Source: UBA1227 sp045629305
Lineage (GTDB): Bacteria; Bacillota; Clostridia; Oscillospirales; Acutalibacteraceae
Assembly (NCBI GenBank): GCA_045629305.1
Contig: JAZQQZ010000016.1
Location: 1 to 33,443 of the forward strand
Length of the DNA stretch: 33,443 bases
Reading direction: 5' to 3'
Positions 1-8,949 of the stretch are shown here, one piece after another (position 1 is the first letter of the stretch; every line of letters begins with the position of its first letter). The translations under genes and the position numbers were made by a program. Below the pieces are notes generated by a model, which saw only the letters and a list, made by a program, of their open reading frames with translations, was not told where the DNA came from and searched no databases.

Positions 1-590
1 GTAGCACGGTCATTTTCGTCAAGTTTCATGCGGATGTACTTAATTGTCTCCTCATACTGAGGGATAAGTACGTGCTCAAGTGCGTTAACACGGCGTCTGG
101 TTTTCTCAATCTCAGCAGCCATAAGCTGGCAAGATTTCTCAACCTCAGCGAGTCTAAGCATTAGAGGCATAATGTCGGATAATGCCTTAACAGCGTCATC
201 CAAGTCACTTGAAGTGAATGCATAACCGTATGAATATATATCGTTAGCATCCGCTGTTTTAAACTTTGCGTCAAATACAGGGATCATAACGCTCATGACA
301 TTCTTTTCAGTTATCTCAAGGCTCATCTCCTGCATAGGAAGCATAAGTGCAACATTAAGAGCTTCGTCTGACATTACGGAACGAGCAACAGACATATGAG
401 CGTTTGCTGCTTCAATTCCCTTTTCAACCTCACGACGAAGTTCCTTGTTCTCACGAACAAGTTCGATAAACTGACGCATCAATTCGTCACGTTTATCCTT
501 CAAAAGCTTATGACCTTTCTTTGCTGTCTTAAGCTTATTCTTAATGTTGGTGAGCTCCATGCGGGTAGGGTTTACATTGAGTCTAGCCAC
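1..590 (-). CDS. atpD: V-type ATP synthase subunit D (partial, C-terminus beyond left edge)
   Basis: This is the central-stalk subunit of the V/A-type ATPase; it forms the rotor shaft inside the A3B3 head. The N-terminus reads ARLNVNPTRMELTNIKNKL, followed by GHKLLKDKRDELMRQF, which is the family hallmark. The rest is long amphipathic helix, as expected for a coiled-coil shaft. About 196 codons are present against a usual 200-225, so only a few C-terminal residues are missing. The start is GTG at 590, chosen because AGGTGA sits about 6 nt upstream and because homologs begin MARLNVNPTR. It lies 15 nt after subunit B, the last visible gene of the ATPase operon. Confidence 0.95.
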   Translation of the reverse strand, partial: MARLNVNPTRMELTNIKNKLKTAKKGHKLLKDKRDELMRQFIELVRENKELRREVEKGIEAANAHMSVARSVMSDEALNVALMLPMQEMSLEITEKNVMSVMIPVFDAKFKTADANDIYSYGYAFTSSDLDDAVKALSDIMPLMLRLAEVEKSCQLMAAEIEKTRRRVNALEHVLIPQYEETIKYIRMKLDENDRA

Positions 591-605
591 AAGGCTTCAC
601 CTACT

Positions 606-1979
606 TTACTTTTTGTCATAATACTCATCGAGTAATGCATCAGAAATACGCTTAAGTTCTGCACGAGGAAGGATACGAAGGAGTTCCCAACCAAGATCAA
701 GAGTTTCCTCGATAGATCTGTTAGTTGTGTAACCCTGTGATACGTACTGCTTCTCGAACTCGTCAGCAAACTTAGCATAGAGAAGGTCGATATCAGTCAA
801 AGCTGCCTCACCAAGGATAGTCATAAGTTCCTTAGCATCCTTACCACGTGAGTAAGCAGCAAACAACTGGTTCATTGTGTTAGAGTGGTCTTTACGTGTC
901 TTGCCTTCGCCAGTACCTTTATCCTTAAGACGTGAAAGGGATGGAAGAACGTCTACTGGAGGCTGGATACCACGACGGTCGAGGTCACGTGAAAGCATGA
1001 TCTGACCCTCAGTAATGTAACCTGTAAGGTCAGGGATTGGGTGAGTCTTGTCGTCCTCAGGCATTGAAAGGATAGGAATCATAGTGATTGAACCATCCTT
1101 ACCCTTCTGACGACCAGCACGCTCGTACATTGTTGCAAGGTCAGTGTAGAGGTAACCTGGGTAACCACGACGACCTGGAACTTCCTTACGAGCAGCAGAT
1201 ACTTCACGAAGAGCATCTGCGTAGTTTGTGATATCTGTCATGATAACAAGAACGTGCATGCCCTTTTCAAATGCAAGATACTCAGCAGCTGTAAGAGCCA
1301 TCTTTGGAGTAGCGATACGCTCAACAGCTGGGTCGTTAGCAAGGTTTGAGAACATGACTGTTCTGTCAAGAGCGCCTGTCTCACGGAATGATTCTACGAA
1401 GAAGTTCTGCTCCTCGAATGTGATACCGAGAGCTGCGAATACAACGGCGAACTGCTCGTCCTTACCGCGTACCTTAGCCTGACGGGCGATCTGAGCTGCA
1501 AGTTCAGCATGTGGAAGACCTGAACCTGAGAAAATAGGAAGCTTCTGACCACGAACAAGAGTGTTAAGTCCGTCGATAGCAGAAACACCTGTCTGAATGA
1601 ACTCTGATGGGAATGCACGAGCTGCTGGGTTCATTGGTGCACCGTTAACATCGAGTCTCTTATCAGGAATAATTTCTGGACCACCATCGATTGGGTTGCC
1701 AAGACCGTCAAATACACGGCCGAGCATGTCTGTTGAAACACCAAGTTCCATCTGACGTCCAGAGAAACGAACCTTAGAATCAGAGAGGTTGATACCTGTT
1801 GAGCTCTCGAAGAGCTGTACAACAGCGTTAGAACCATCTACTTCAAGAACCTTACAACGACGCTTCTCGCCGTTTGCAAGTTCGATTTCACCAAGTTCGT
1901 TATATGTAACGTTTTCAACGTCACGTACGATCATAAGAGGACCAGCAACCTCTTGTATAGTTCTATACTCTTTTGGCAT
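606..1979 (-). CDS. atpB: V-type ATP synthase subunit B
   Basis: This is the non-catalytic nucleotide-binding subunit of the A3B3 head (457 aa, usual length about 455-465). The N-terminal beta-barrel begins MPKEYRTIQEV. The P-loop position reads SGSGLPHAELAAQIARQ, which lacks the GKT of a Walker A motif, as is normal for B subunits. SLSRLKDKGTGEGKTRKDH near residue 345 is also typical of the family. The ATG at 1979 shares one base with the stop of subunit A and is preceded by GGAGGAGG, indicating translational coupling. With A, it forms the soluble ATPase domain. Confidence 0.97.
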   Translation of the reverse strand: MPKEYRTIQEVAGPLMIVRDVENVTYNELGEIELANGEKRRCKVLEVDGSNAVVQLFESSTGINLSDSKVRFSGRQMELGVSTDMLGRVFDGLGNPIDGGPEIIPDKRLDVNGAPMNPAARAFPSEFIQTGVSAIDGLNTLVRGQKLPIFSGSGLPHAELAAQIARQAKVRGKDEQFAVVFAALGITFEEQNFFVESFRETGALDRTVMFSNLANDPAVERIATPKMALTAAEYLAFEKGMHVLVIMTDITNYADALREVSAARKEVPGRRGYPGYLYTDLATMYERAGRQKGKDGSITMIPILSMPEDDKTHPIPDLTGYITEGQIMLSRDLDRRGIQPPVDVLPSLSRLKDKGTGEGKTRKDHSNTMNQLFAAYSRGKDAKELMTILGEAALTDIDLLYAKFADEFEKQYVSQGYTTNRSIEETLDLGWELLRILPRAELKRISDALLDEYYDKK

Positions 1980-3742
1980 TAATAGTCCTCCTCCTTGTTG
2001 AGAGCATCAGCAAGCTCGCTGTTGAGTCTTGCATCAATCTTCTCGTATTCTGCATCAATTTCTTCTTCCTTGATGTACTTGAAACGTCCGATAGCTTCAC
2101 GTACTGGAAGATCAATGATGTCCTTAATTGAAGCACCGTTTGAAAGTGCATCAGCTGAACGCTCGTAGAAGTTACATACGAGAGTCATCATGTAGTGCAT
2201 CTTCTTAGGAGAAGAATATGTATCAACTGGATCGAAAGCAACCTGATGAAGGAAGTCCTCACGGATTGAACGAGCAGCTTCCATCTTGAGGCGGTCTGGC
2301 TCTGAAAGAGCATCCATACCTACCATCTTAACGATTTCGTCAAGCTCTGCTTCCTCAGAGAGGAGTGTCATCATCTTAGTTCTGAGTTCTGTCCAGTCAT
2401 CTGCTACTTCACTATTGAACCACTTACCAAGCTTATCAGCATAAAGTGAGTAAGATGTAAGCCAGTTAATAGCTGGGAAGTGTCTCTTGTAAGCAAGAGC
2501 AGCATCAAGACCCCAGTATACCTTAACGATACGGAGTGTTGCCTGTGATACAGGCTCAGAAATATCACCACCTGGAGGTGATACAGCACCGATTGCTGAA
2601 AGAGCGCCTTCGCGTCCGTCAGAACCGAGTGAGATTACACGACCAGCACGCTCGTAGAACTGAGCCATACGAGAACCGAGGTAAGCAGGGTAACCTTCCT
2701 CACCTGGCATTTCCTCAAGACGACCAGACATCTCACGAAGAGCCTCTGCCCAACGAGATGTAGAGTCAGCCATGAGAGCTACTGAGTAACCCATATCACG
2801 GAAGTACTCAGCGATTGTGATACCTGTGTATACAGATGCTTCACGAGCAGCAACAGGCATATCAGATGTGTTAGCGATAAGAACTGTACGTTCCATGAGT
2901 GACTTACCGGTATGTGGATCGATAAGTTCTGGGAACTCAAGAAGTACGTCTGTCATCTCGTTTCCACGCTCGCCGCAACCGATATAAATAACGATTTCAG
3001 CGTCTGCCCATTTAGCAAGCTGGTGCTGTGTAACTGTCTTACCTGAACCGAATGGTCCTGGGATAGCAGCACAACCACCCTTTGCAAGTGGGAAGAGTGC
3101 GTCAACAACACGCTGACCTGTTACAAGAGGAATATCAGGATCGAGTTTCTTGGCATAAGGACGACCTACACGTACAGGCCACTTCTGCATAAGAGCGATT
3201 TCCTCACCATTATCAAGAGTACATACAACTTCCTCAACTGTGAAGTCGCCTTCCTTGATGTCTTTAACAACGCCACCCTTAAGTTTAGGTGACACCATAA
3301 TTCTGTGTTCAACAACTTCTGTTTCCTGAACAGTACCGATAATATCGCCAGGAACAACTTTGTCGCCTACAGCAACCTTTGGTACGAAGTGCCATTTCTT
3401 CTCACGATCAAGTGATGGAACTTCAATACCTCTCTTAAGGTTATTACCAGTCTGACCCATGATCTTCTCAAGAGGTCTCTGGATACCATCATAAATTGTG
3501 GTAATAAGACCAGGTCCGAGTTCTACTGAAAGAGGCTCACCTGTTGATTCAACAGCTGTACCTGTTCCGAGACCAGATGTCTCCTCATAAACCTGGATAG
3601 AAGCACGATCTTCGTGCATTTCGATAATTTCACCAATAAGTCTCTCGTCACTTACACGAACAACGTCGTACATGTTCGCGTCACGCATGCCATCGGCAAT
3701 TACAAGTGGTCCGGAGACTTTGGTAATAGTACCTTTACTCAT
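1979..3742 (-). CDS. atpA: V-type ATP synthase catalytic subunit A
   Basis: This is the catalytic subunit that hydrolyses or makes ATP in the A3B3 head (587 aa from this start). It has an N-terminal barrel (KGTITKVSGPLVIADGM), the A-subunit-specific non-homologous insertion at roughly residues 110-190, Walker A GPFGSGKT at about 229-236, and the family block GEEGYPAYLGSRMAQFYERA. The start is uncertain. GTG at 3754 would add four residues (first residues IDR), whereas ATG at 3742 matches the MSKGTI start of homologs. The AAAGG upstream is rather far (about 15 nt) from 3742 and too close to 3754. It follows subunit F after 53 nt. Confidence 0.96.
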   Translation of the reverse strand: MSKGTITKVSGPLVIADGMRDANMYDVVRVSDERLIGEIIEMHEDRASIQVYEETSGLGTGTAVESTGEPLSVELGPGLITTIYDGIQRPLEKIMGQTGNNLKRGIEVPSLDREKKWHFVPKVAVGDKVVPGDIIGTVQETEVVEHRIMVSPKLKGGVVKDIKEGDFTVEEVVCTLDNGEEIALMQKWPVRVGRPYAKKLDPDIPLVTGQRVVDALFPLAKGGCAAIPGPFGSGKTVTQHQLAKWADAEIVIYIGCGERGNEMTDVLLEFPELIDPHTGKSLMERTVLIANTSDMPVAAREASVYTGITIAEYFRDMGYSVALMADSTSRWAEALREMSGRLEEMPGEEGYPAYLGSRMAQFYERAGRVISLGSDGREGALSAIGAVSPPGGDISEPVSQATLRIVKVYWGLDAALAYKRHFPAINWLTSYSLYADKLGKWFNSEVADDWTELRTKMMTLLSEEAELDEIVKMVGMDALSEPDRLKMEAARSIREDFLHQVAFDPVDTYSSPKKMHYMMTLVCNFYERSADALSNGASIKDIIDLPVREAIGRFKYIKEEEIDAEYEKIDARLNSELADALNKEEDY

Positions 3743-3795
3743 TCTATCTATCACTTGCCTTTCTGTTTACGGCTAAAATTTAAAATTAATTGCGC

Positions 3796-4113
3796 TTACG
3801 CGTCTGAAAGTATATCTGAGCCAACTGCCTGTTCTACAGACTTGCTGACGTTTCTCATACCAAGACCAGTATTTCCTTGAATACCTGGAATAGGAATAAT
3901 AGCCGGAGTAGGTAATTCACGATAGCGGTCGAGTTCGCTTTCGATTTGTGTTGCAAGCTGTTCTGTGATGAAGATAACTGCGTAGCCACCCTCTACCATT
4001 GAACGAAGCTGGTGAACAGCTGAGCTTGCATCGTCAATTGGGAATATTTCGAGACCTATGGAAGCGAAACCATAGATGCTGTCTCTGTCACCCATTGCTG
4101 CAATCTTATACAT
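3796..4113 (-). CDS. atpF: V-type ATP synthase subunit F
   Basis: This small central-stalk subunit (105 aa) binds D and modulates ATPase activity; the E. hirae counterpart is called NtpG. The family pattern is MYKIAAMGDRDSIYGFASIG at the N-terminus, then GYAVIFITEQLA and PAIIPIPGIQGNTGLGM, which together give the Rossmann-like F-subunit fold. It overlaps the end of subunit C by 8 nt and precedes subunit A, exactly as in other V-type operons. The C-terminal tail (SVEQAVGSDILSDA) is the helix that in known structures docks on the D subunit. Confidence 0.93.
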   Translation of the reverse strand: MYKIAAMGDRDSIYGFASIGLEIFPIDDASSAVHQLRSMVEGGYAVIFITEQLATQIESELDRYRELPTPAIIPIPGIQGNTGLGMRNVSKSVEQAVGSDILSDA

Positions 4114-5083
4114 AAAGCGCTCTCACCCTCTCTCTGATTACTTCAGCTGGAAGATTATTCATCTTGGCAGAAAGAATTATACGAACGGTTTTGATTTCTG
4201 CATCGCGTGCAACGTAGTAAGCAATGATTGGATCGATACCAAATGCTGTGTAACGTGCTTCGTTAACACATTCCATAAGAATATCGTCACACCACTTCTC
4301 AAATACAGATGTGCTCTCTTTGAACTTAGCGCCTGCTTCAGCATAGATACCTGTATCCTCAAGATAATTGAGAACTGCGTCTACGCCTTCAAGTGAAGTC
4401 TCAACGAGCTTATCTTTAGAAATAGAGTCACATTCACAAAGTGAACGCGAAACGAAATCCTTGGATTTTCCTGTGTTCGCGCAACGTAAAGCTGTCTTGA
4501 TGTTAGCTGTTACGCACATGCGCTCTGCAAGCTCAGCGAGGACTGGACTACCTGACTTCTTACCGAGATACTTAATTCTCTCAAGTGTTGCCTTATCAAT
4601 AATGGCATCTGCGAGCTGTCCGTTAGCTGTCTCGGTAAGTACCTCGTAAGCTTCCTTTGCTGGCTCTACCATGAAGTCTGGCAAATCATTGAAGTTTCTC
4701 TCATCGATAGCCTTCAAGATATCCTCTGTGTTATATACCGTAGATTTAGTGCATAAATCTTTCGCGTCATGCTGAGATACGATACTCTTGAGTGCTGCTT
4801 TGAGGTTCTGCATGTCGTTCTTTACGAGGAGTAAATCAAGCTCGTGAATATCTGACATAACTTCCTCAAGGAAGTCCCATGTCTTTGCAAAATAGTTTTC
4901 GAGATATGATGCATAGTCATAGACATCCTTGAACTCACCCCAGCCAGCATCCTGGAGCTTGTGCATAGCACCGACATAGTCAGGTGCTGTAATAAGCTGC
5001 TCGATGCTTGCTGCATTCAAAAGAGTAAGCTCATTTGCCCTCACACGCGCTACCGCATAAGTATATTCTAATTCGCGATTCAT
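4106..5083 (-). CDS. atpC: V-type ATP synthase subunit C (V0 d / AC39 type)
   Basis: This funnel-shaped subunit links the central stalk D/F to the membrane c-ring (325 aa, normal size). It is almost entirely helical. The N-terminal YTYAVARVRANELTLL and internal DYASYLENYFAKTWDFL fit the AC39/NtpC family. A good AAGGAGG lies about 10 nt before the ATG at 5083. Its place between E and F, with an 8-nt overlap into F, supports the assignment more strongly than any single motif. Confidence 0.92.
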   Translation of the reverse strand: MNRELEYTYAVARVRANELTLLNAASIEQLITAPDYVGAMHKLQDAGWGEFKDVYDYASYLENYFAKTWDFLEEVMSDIHELDLLLVKNDMQNLKAALKSIVSQHDAKDLCTKSTVYNTEDILKAIDERNFNDLPDFMVEPAKEAYEVLTETANGQLADAIIDKATLERIKYLGKKSGSPVLAELAERMCVTANIKTALRCANTGKSKDFVSRSLCECDSISKDKLVETSLEGVDAVLNYLEDTGIYAEAGAKFKESTSVFEKWCDDILMECVNEARYTAFGIDPIIAYYVARDAEIKTVRIILSAKMNNLPAEVIRERVRALYV

Positions 5084-5116
5084 ATAACTCGCGCCTCCTT
5101 ATGAAAATAGTGTTGT

Positions 5117-5707
5117 TTAGGCAAAAATTATACTATAAAGTTCGTCCTTGATAGCATCTCGTGCGTCATCAACGAGTGCTGCGAAGGTACAGTTAATTTC
5201 AATATCTCCGTAAACGAGAACAAAGCCGTCAGAGATATTAGCTGGGTCCTTAGCAACGCTAATCTTAGCGCCCTTTGCAAGGCCCTCATTAATTTTCTTA
5301 TCGAAGTCCTTAGGCTTACGGCCTAAATCCTTCTTTGAAAGAAGCATTGTTCCCTCTCCGTCTTGTGCAAATTTCTTAACAAGAGCGTAGAGTGCTGCAA
5401 AATACTCATCATCAGGCATAACACCTAATTTTTCAGAAGCTACATCAATAGCCTTCTCGATGATTTCAACTCTTGTAGCAAGAAGTGTCTTCTTACCCTC
5501 GAGCTCGGCGCCTGATTCAGCCATGTCAACAATAGCCTTAGCTTCTTTGTTGGCAGCTTCTACAATAGCAGCCTTGTCATCTTCGGCCTGTTTTGCAGCA
5601 GCGTCCTTTATTTTCTCAGCTTCAGATTGAGCTTCGAAAATGATGCTGTCACATTTTGCAGCAGAGTCTTGTGCAATTCTTTCAATAATTTTATCTAACC
5701 CTGCCAT
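5117..5707 (-). CDS. atpE: V-type ATP synthase subunit E
   Basis: This peripheral-stalk subunit (196 aa) pairs with the G/H-type protein to form the stator. The N-terminal half is a charged, alanine-rich helix (residues about 1-85, beginning MAGLDKIIERIAQDS) suited to a long coiled coil with its partner. The C-terminal half is a small alpha/beta domain containing GFVLVYGDIEINCTFAALVD, typical of the subunit E globular domain. ATG at 5707 follows AGGAGG by about 8 nt. It lies between K and C in the standard order. Confidence 0.92.
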   Translation of the reverse strand: MAGLDKIIERIAQDSAAKCDSIIFEAQSEAEKIKDAAAKQAEDDKAAIVEAANKEAKAIVDMAESGAELEGKKTLLATRVEIIEKAIDVASEKLGVMPDDEYFAALYALVKKFAQDGEGTMLLSKKDLGRKPKDFDKKINEGLAKGAKISVAKDPANISDGFVLVYGDIEINCTFAALVDDARDAIKDELYSIIFA

Positions 5708-5752
5708 TGATAAACCTCCTAATCAACGTTCTAATGATTAACTAAACTTAAA

Positions 5753-6220
5753 TTAGCCAACCTTACCGATGAGAAGGATAGAGATGAGGAGTGCAAGGAT
5801 AGCGTATGTCTCAACCATAGCTGCGAAGATGATACCCTTACCACTCTGCTCAGGCTTCTTTGCTACGAGTGAGCAACCAGCAGCAGCAACGCGGCCCTGT
5901 GATTTACCTGAGAAATAACCAACAATAGCGATTGGGAGTGATGCGAAAAGAAGCATAGCGCCTGATGCAAGATCAAGGCTACCAACCTTACCCATTACCA
6001 TGATAGCTGCAAGAAGACCATAGAGGCCCTGTGTACCTGGAAGGATCTGGAGAATAAGAACTTTACCGAACTTTGCTGGGTCCTCTGAAACTACGCCGGC
6101 AGCTGCCTCACCAACGATACCAACACCCTTAGCTGAACCCATACCTGCGATAATTGCTGCAAGAGCAGCACCTAAAATTGCTAAAGCGTCTCCGCCAAAT
6201 GCTTTTACGATTTCAAACAT
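5753..6220 (-). CDS. atpK: V-type ATP synthase subunit K (c-ring proteolipid, Na+-type residues)
   Basis: This is the rotor-ring proteolipid of 155 aa, made of two fused helical hairpins (four membrane helices). In E. hirae NtpK (156 aa) the bound Na+ is held by L61, T64, Q65, Q110 and E139. Here the equivalents are visible as L60, T63 and Q64 (in LPGTQGLYG), Q108 and E137 (in MVETYAILALL), with almost the same spacing. The single ion-carrying glutamate lies in helix 4 and the first hairpin has none at that site, again as in NtpK. The residues are seen; Na+ specificity is inferred. ATG 6220 has GGAGG inside the end of the upstream I gene. Confidence 0.96.
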   Translation of the reverse strand: MFEIVKAFGGDALAILGAALAAIIAGMGSAKGVGIVGEAAAGVVSEDPAKFGKVLILQILPGTQGLYGLLAAIMVMGKVGSLDLASGAMLLFASLPIAIVGYFSGKSQGRVAAAGCSLVAKKPEQSGKGIIFAAMVETYAILALLISILLIGKVG

Positions 6221-6222
6221 GA

Positions 6223-8313
6223 TTAATTTTCCTCCTTAAATTTGAATGACTTTGATTTTACTGACAAAGGCTCAAACGCAGAACCGCCGCCTTCGTAGAA
6301 TTTAGCATACAACTCAACATACTGAAGTCGGTTAGTATGTACGTAAGTACCAATCAAGTTGATTGCCATGTTAACTACATGACCGAACAAGAAGATAATT
6401 ACGAAAAGGATTGGATTGCCTGGCATTGCTGCAAGCTGGTTAATAACAGATGCGATAATGCCTGTGCAAAGACCAAGTGCTAAAAGACGAGCATATGAAA
6501 GTATGTCACCAAGTGCACCTGATGCTGCATTGTAAAGTGCATAGAGACCAGCACCGAATCCTCCAACAACCTTGCCGAACTTCTTCTTCTGAGCAATTGC
6601 TTCAATTACTGGAGCAAGAACTGTAAGAGCGGCACCTACAGCAAGAACTATAAGAAGTGCACTGCTGCAACTATCGAAGAATACTACGAGTCCCTTGCAG
6701 ACATTTTGGATACCACTGTGGATAACTGTCTCGTCTGCTGCGTAAGTTCTAAGTGCAACACCTGAAATCTGACTATCAATAAGTGGTAGGAATCCAATGA
6801 AGATTAAAATCATTGGAACGTTTTCAAGGATTGCCTCAAGCTTACTACCGTGTTTCCACATGTTGTAGATGTTGATAAAGAGTCCATATACGAGATGGAT
6901 AATACCAATCATCAAACAGAACATAAGGAATACAACCGTTGCTTCACTTGTTTCCATTGCTTCGAACAAGCTAGCCTTAGACATTGGGTTTGTACCGCCC
7001 ATCTTAAGGCCGTTTGCAAGGTAAGCTGGAAGATCTCCAAACCAACCGTTGAGTACAATACCCCAGAATGTTGTGCCAATACCGCAAAGTAAACCGTAGT
7101 TTACTGTTGCAGCCTTCTTAGGCTCAAGTCTGTACTTGAACTTAACAACGAGACAAGCAATGATCATTAAGATACCATAGCCTGCATCACCGAGCATAAG
7201 ACCAAAGAGCAAGTAATAGAATACTGCCATGAACTTATTAGGGTCGATGTCGTTGTGTGTTGGCAACGCATACATTTCTGTGATTGATTCCATTGTCTGA
7301 CCAATCCTGCCATTGTCAAGAAGGACAGGTACGTCCTCTGTCTCTGGATCTGGATCAGTGATCGAGATGGCAACATCAAAGAGACTTTCGAGTTTCTTGG
7401 TAAGTCCCTCTGCGTAGATTTCTGGAATATAACCAGAAAGTACGAATACGTTGTCACTCATAGAGATTTTGTCAAGCGCCTGATACTTGTCTTCTCTGAG
7501 TGTGAAGTAGTCGACTACGAATTCCATATCATCACGGAACTCAACGTAAGTCTTGATCTTCTCTTCATTCTCAGCGATTTTCTCATTGCACTTTTCAATT
7601 TGAGCTTCCAAGCGTTTAATACGAACCTGTGGTTCATGCTTGGTAGGATCCGATGGGGCTACGAAACCGATGGCACGTAATGCCTGCTCGAAATCCTGAG
7701 CATTCTCTTTATGGCAAATAGCTACAAGACAAGTCTGATTCTTATCTTCGAGAACAGTTTCAATCTTGAAGTCTATCTCTGGTATAGCTTCAGCGAGTTT
7801 AGCGTTGATAGCCTCTTCTGTAATTGGCTCACCAATACTTCCTACGAAGCAAGAAGTAAACTGTGTACCTTTGAAAGAAGATGGGATATCAAGGCTCGCC
7901 CAAGGCATTACCTGGTCGATAGAAGTCTGTGCTCTGATAATCTCAGTTCTAGCTTCTTGTATCTCTTTGTAAAGCGAATTAACTGCATAACACTTACTCA
8001 TTATTCCATCGGCGTCCTGTGCCTTAGTAAAGTAGTCACTTACTGTGAGGTCAGGGCGTGGTGCGAAGGAAGCAAGTAAACCGCCGTCTTTAGGTACGTA
8101 AGAGTTCAAAGTGTTGAGAGCTTGCTCTGCTGCAGTTCTGAACTTTACGAACTGATTAACGGATGAAGTGGTAGAAACTTTATAAAAGCTATTTTCCTCT
8201 TCCTGGCAGTCAAGAACTTGTACGCATCCGCTCTGCTGAATGATGTCCATAATAGACTTACTATCCGAGAGCATTGCAAGAAGTTCTATACGCTTCATCT
8301 TCAAAATCGCCAT
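6223..8313 (-). CDS. atpI: V-type ATP synthase subunit I (V0 a-type)
   Basis: This is the membrane stator subunit forming the ion half-channels (696 aa). The first 330 or so residues are cytoplasmic and largely helical (MAILKMKRIELLAM at the start, coiled coil near 230-265). The rest holds about seven to eight hydrophobic segments. The key motif ILSYARLLALGL includes R609, the conserved arginine that faces the proteolipid glutamate in a-type subunits. AAGGAGGTG lies 9 nt before ATG 8313. Only two bases separate its stop from the K start codon, so the two membrane subunits are translationally coupled. Confidence 0.96.
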   Translation of the reverse strand: MAILKMKRIELLAMLSDSKSIMDIIQQSGCVQVLDCQEEENSFYKVSTTSSVNQFVKFRTAAEQALNTLNSYVPKDGGLLASFAPRPDLTVSDYFTKAQDADGIMSKCYAVNSLYKEIQEARTEIIRAQTSIDQVMPWASLDIPSSFKGTQFTSCFVGSIGEPITEEAINAKLAEAIPEIDFKIETVLEDKNQTCLVAICHKENAQDFEQALRAIGFVAPSDPTKHEPQVRIKRLEAQIEKCNEKIAENEEKIKTYVEFRDDMEFVVDYFTLREDKYQALDKISMSDNVFVLSGYIPEIYAEGLTKKLESLFDVAISITDPDPETEDVPVLLDNGRIGQTMESITEMYALPTHNDIDPNKFMAVFYYLLFGLMLGDAGYGILMIIACLVVKFKYRLEPKKAATVNYGLLCGIGTTFWGIVLNGWFGDLPAYLANGLKMGGTNPMSKASLFEAMETSEATVVFLMFCLMIGIIHLVYGLFINIYNMWKHGSKLEAILENVPMILIFIGFLPLIDSQISGVALRTYAADETVIHSGIQNVCKGLVVFFDSCSSALLIVLAVGAALTVLAPVIEAIAQKKKFGKVVGGFGAGLYALYNAASGALGDILSYARLLALGLCTGIIASVINQLAAMPGNPILFVIIFLFGHVVNMAINLIGTYVHTNRLQYVELYAKFYEGGGSAFEPLSVKSKSFKFKEEN

Positions 8314-8355
8314 TCAAGAAACACCTCCTTATTAAATTTGTTTCCTAAACCGAGG

Positions 8356-8667
8356 TTAAGGAATAATGTGCTTAATTACAGCTGCGATAGATTCGTCCAT
8401 CTTCTCGTCAGACTTTTTGAGAAGCGCCTCTTTCTTCTGTGCAGCTAATGTCTGTGCATCAGCATAAATTTCGTCTGCCTTCTTCTGAGCAGTAGCAATA
8501 ATTTGCTCCTTCTCTTTGGCAGCAGCAGCCTTACCGGCTTCAGCAGTAGCTTTTGCTTCCGCCTCTGCAGCTTTTACGATGTCGGCAGCTTTAGCTCTTG
8601 CAGCGTTCTCCTTATCAGCAGCAGTCTTTTCTGCGTCAAGGACCTGGTTGATCATTTCTGAAGCCAT
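8356..8667 (-). CDS. V-type ATP synthase subunit G/H (peripheral stalk, small coiled coil)
   Basis: First gene of the operon: 103 aa, alanine-, lysine- and glutamate-rich, one continuous predicted helix apart from the ends (MASEMINQVLDAEKTA to the C-terminal IKHIIP). This is the look of the stator partner of subunit E, called NtpF in E. hirae and AhaH/subunit H in archaea. Low-complexity coiled coils are hard to assign on sequence alone, so the call rests largely on position directly before subunit I. ATG at 8667 is preferred over GTG at 8679, because GTG would overlap the AAGGGTG ribosome-binding site. Confidence 0.85.
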   Translation of the reverse strand: MASEMINQVLDAEKTAADKENAARAKAADIVKAAEAEAKATAEAGKAAAAKEKEQIIATAQKKADEIYADAQTLAAQKKEALLKKSDEKMDESIAAVIKHIIP

Positions 8668-8707
8668 TCTCCAAATCACCCTTTCTTGTAAAGTAGTTTG
8701 GTGGCGT

Positions 8708-8742
8708 TACGCATCCCTATACTAATAGGTTATTAATGCGTA
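8708..8742 (-). promoter_or_regulatory. Stem-loop in the 5' leader of the V-ATPase operon
   Basis: Inverted repeat TACGCAT (8708-8714) / ATGCGTA (8736-8742) encloses a second perfect stem CCTAT / ATAGG (8716-8720 and 8725-8729) with a four-base loop. It lies between the predicted transcription start and the ribosome-binding site of the first ATPase gene, so it would be in the leader RNA. There is no T-run, so it is not a standard terminator. It could be an RNA element or a protein-binding site; nothing here decides which. Confidence 0.5.
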
Positions 8743-8763
8743 CGCGCACAATTTAACTTTTAT

Positions 8764-8792
8764 ATTATAACAAGAGAATTTTGCATTTACAA
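8764..8792 (-). promoter_or_regulatory. Promoter of the V-ATPase operon
   Basis: On the minus strand TTGTAA (-35, 8787-8792) is separated by 17 bp from TATAAT (-10, 8764-8769), a near-consensus housekeeping sigma promoter. The leader to the first ATPase gene would be about 90 nt and holds the stem-loop at 8708-8742. Confidence 0.7.
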
Positions 8793-8923
8793 CCGTATAA
8801 AACAATAAAAAAGCCCATATTATTGTTAACTTTTTAACGGACTAAATTATTATTAAATTTATTCCTAAATAACATTGTTAAATTGATAACTATATGTTAG
8901 AATTTTTACATATACACATTTTT

Positions 8924-8929
8924 TATAAT
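8924..8929 (+). promoter_or_regulatory. prs: Probable -10 box of the PRPP synthase gene
   Basis: A perfect TATAAT lies 20 bp before the PRPP synthase ATG (8950), just upstream of its AGGGGG ribosome-binding site (8936-8941). No convincing -35 is seen at 16-18 bp; TTAGAA sits 21 bp away. Confidence 0.4.
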
Positions 8930-8949
8930 GACTTTAGGGGGTTAGTAAA

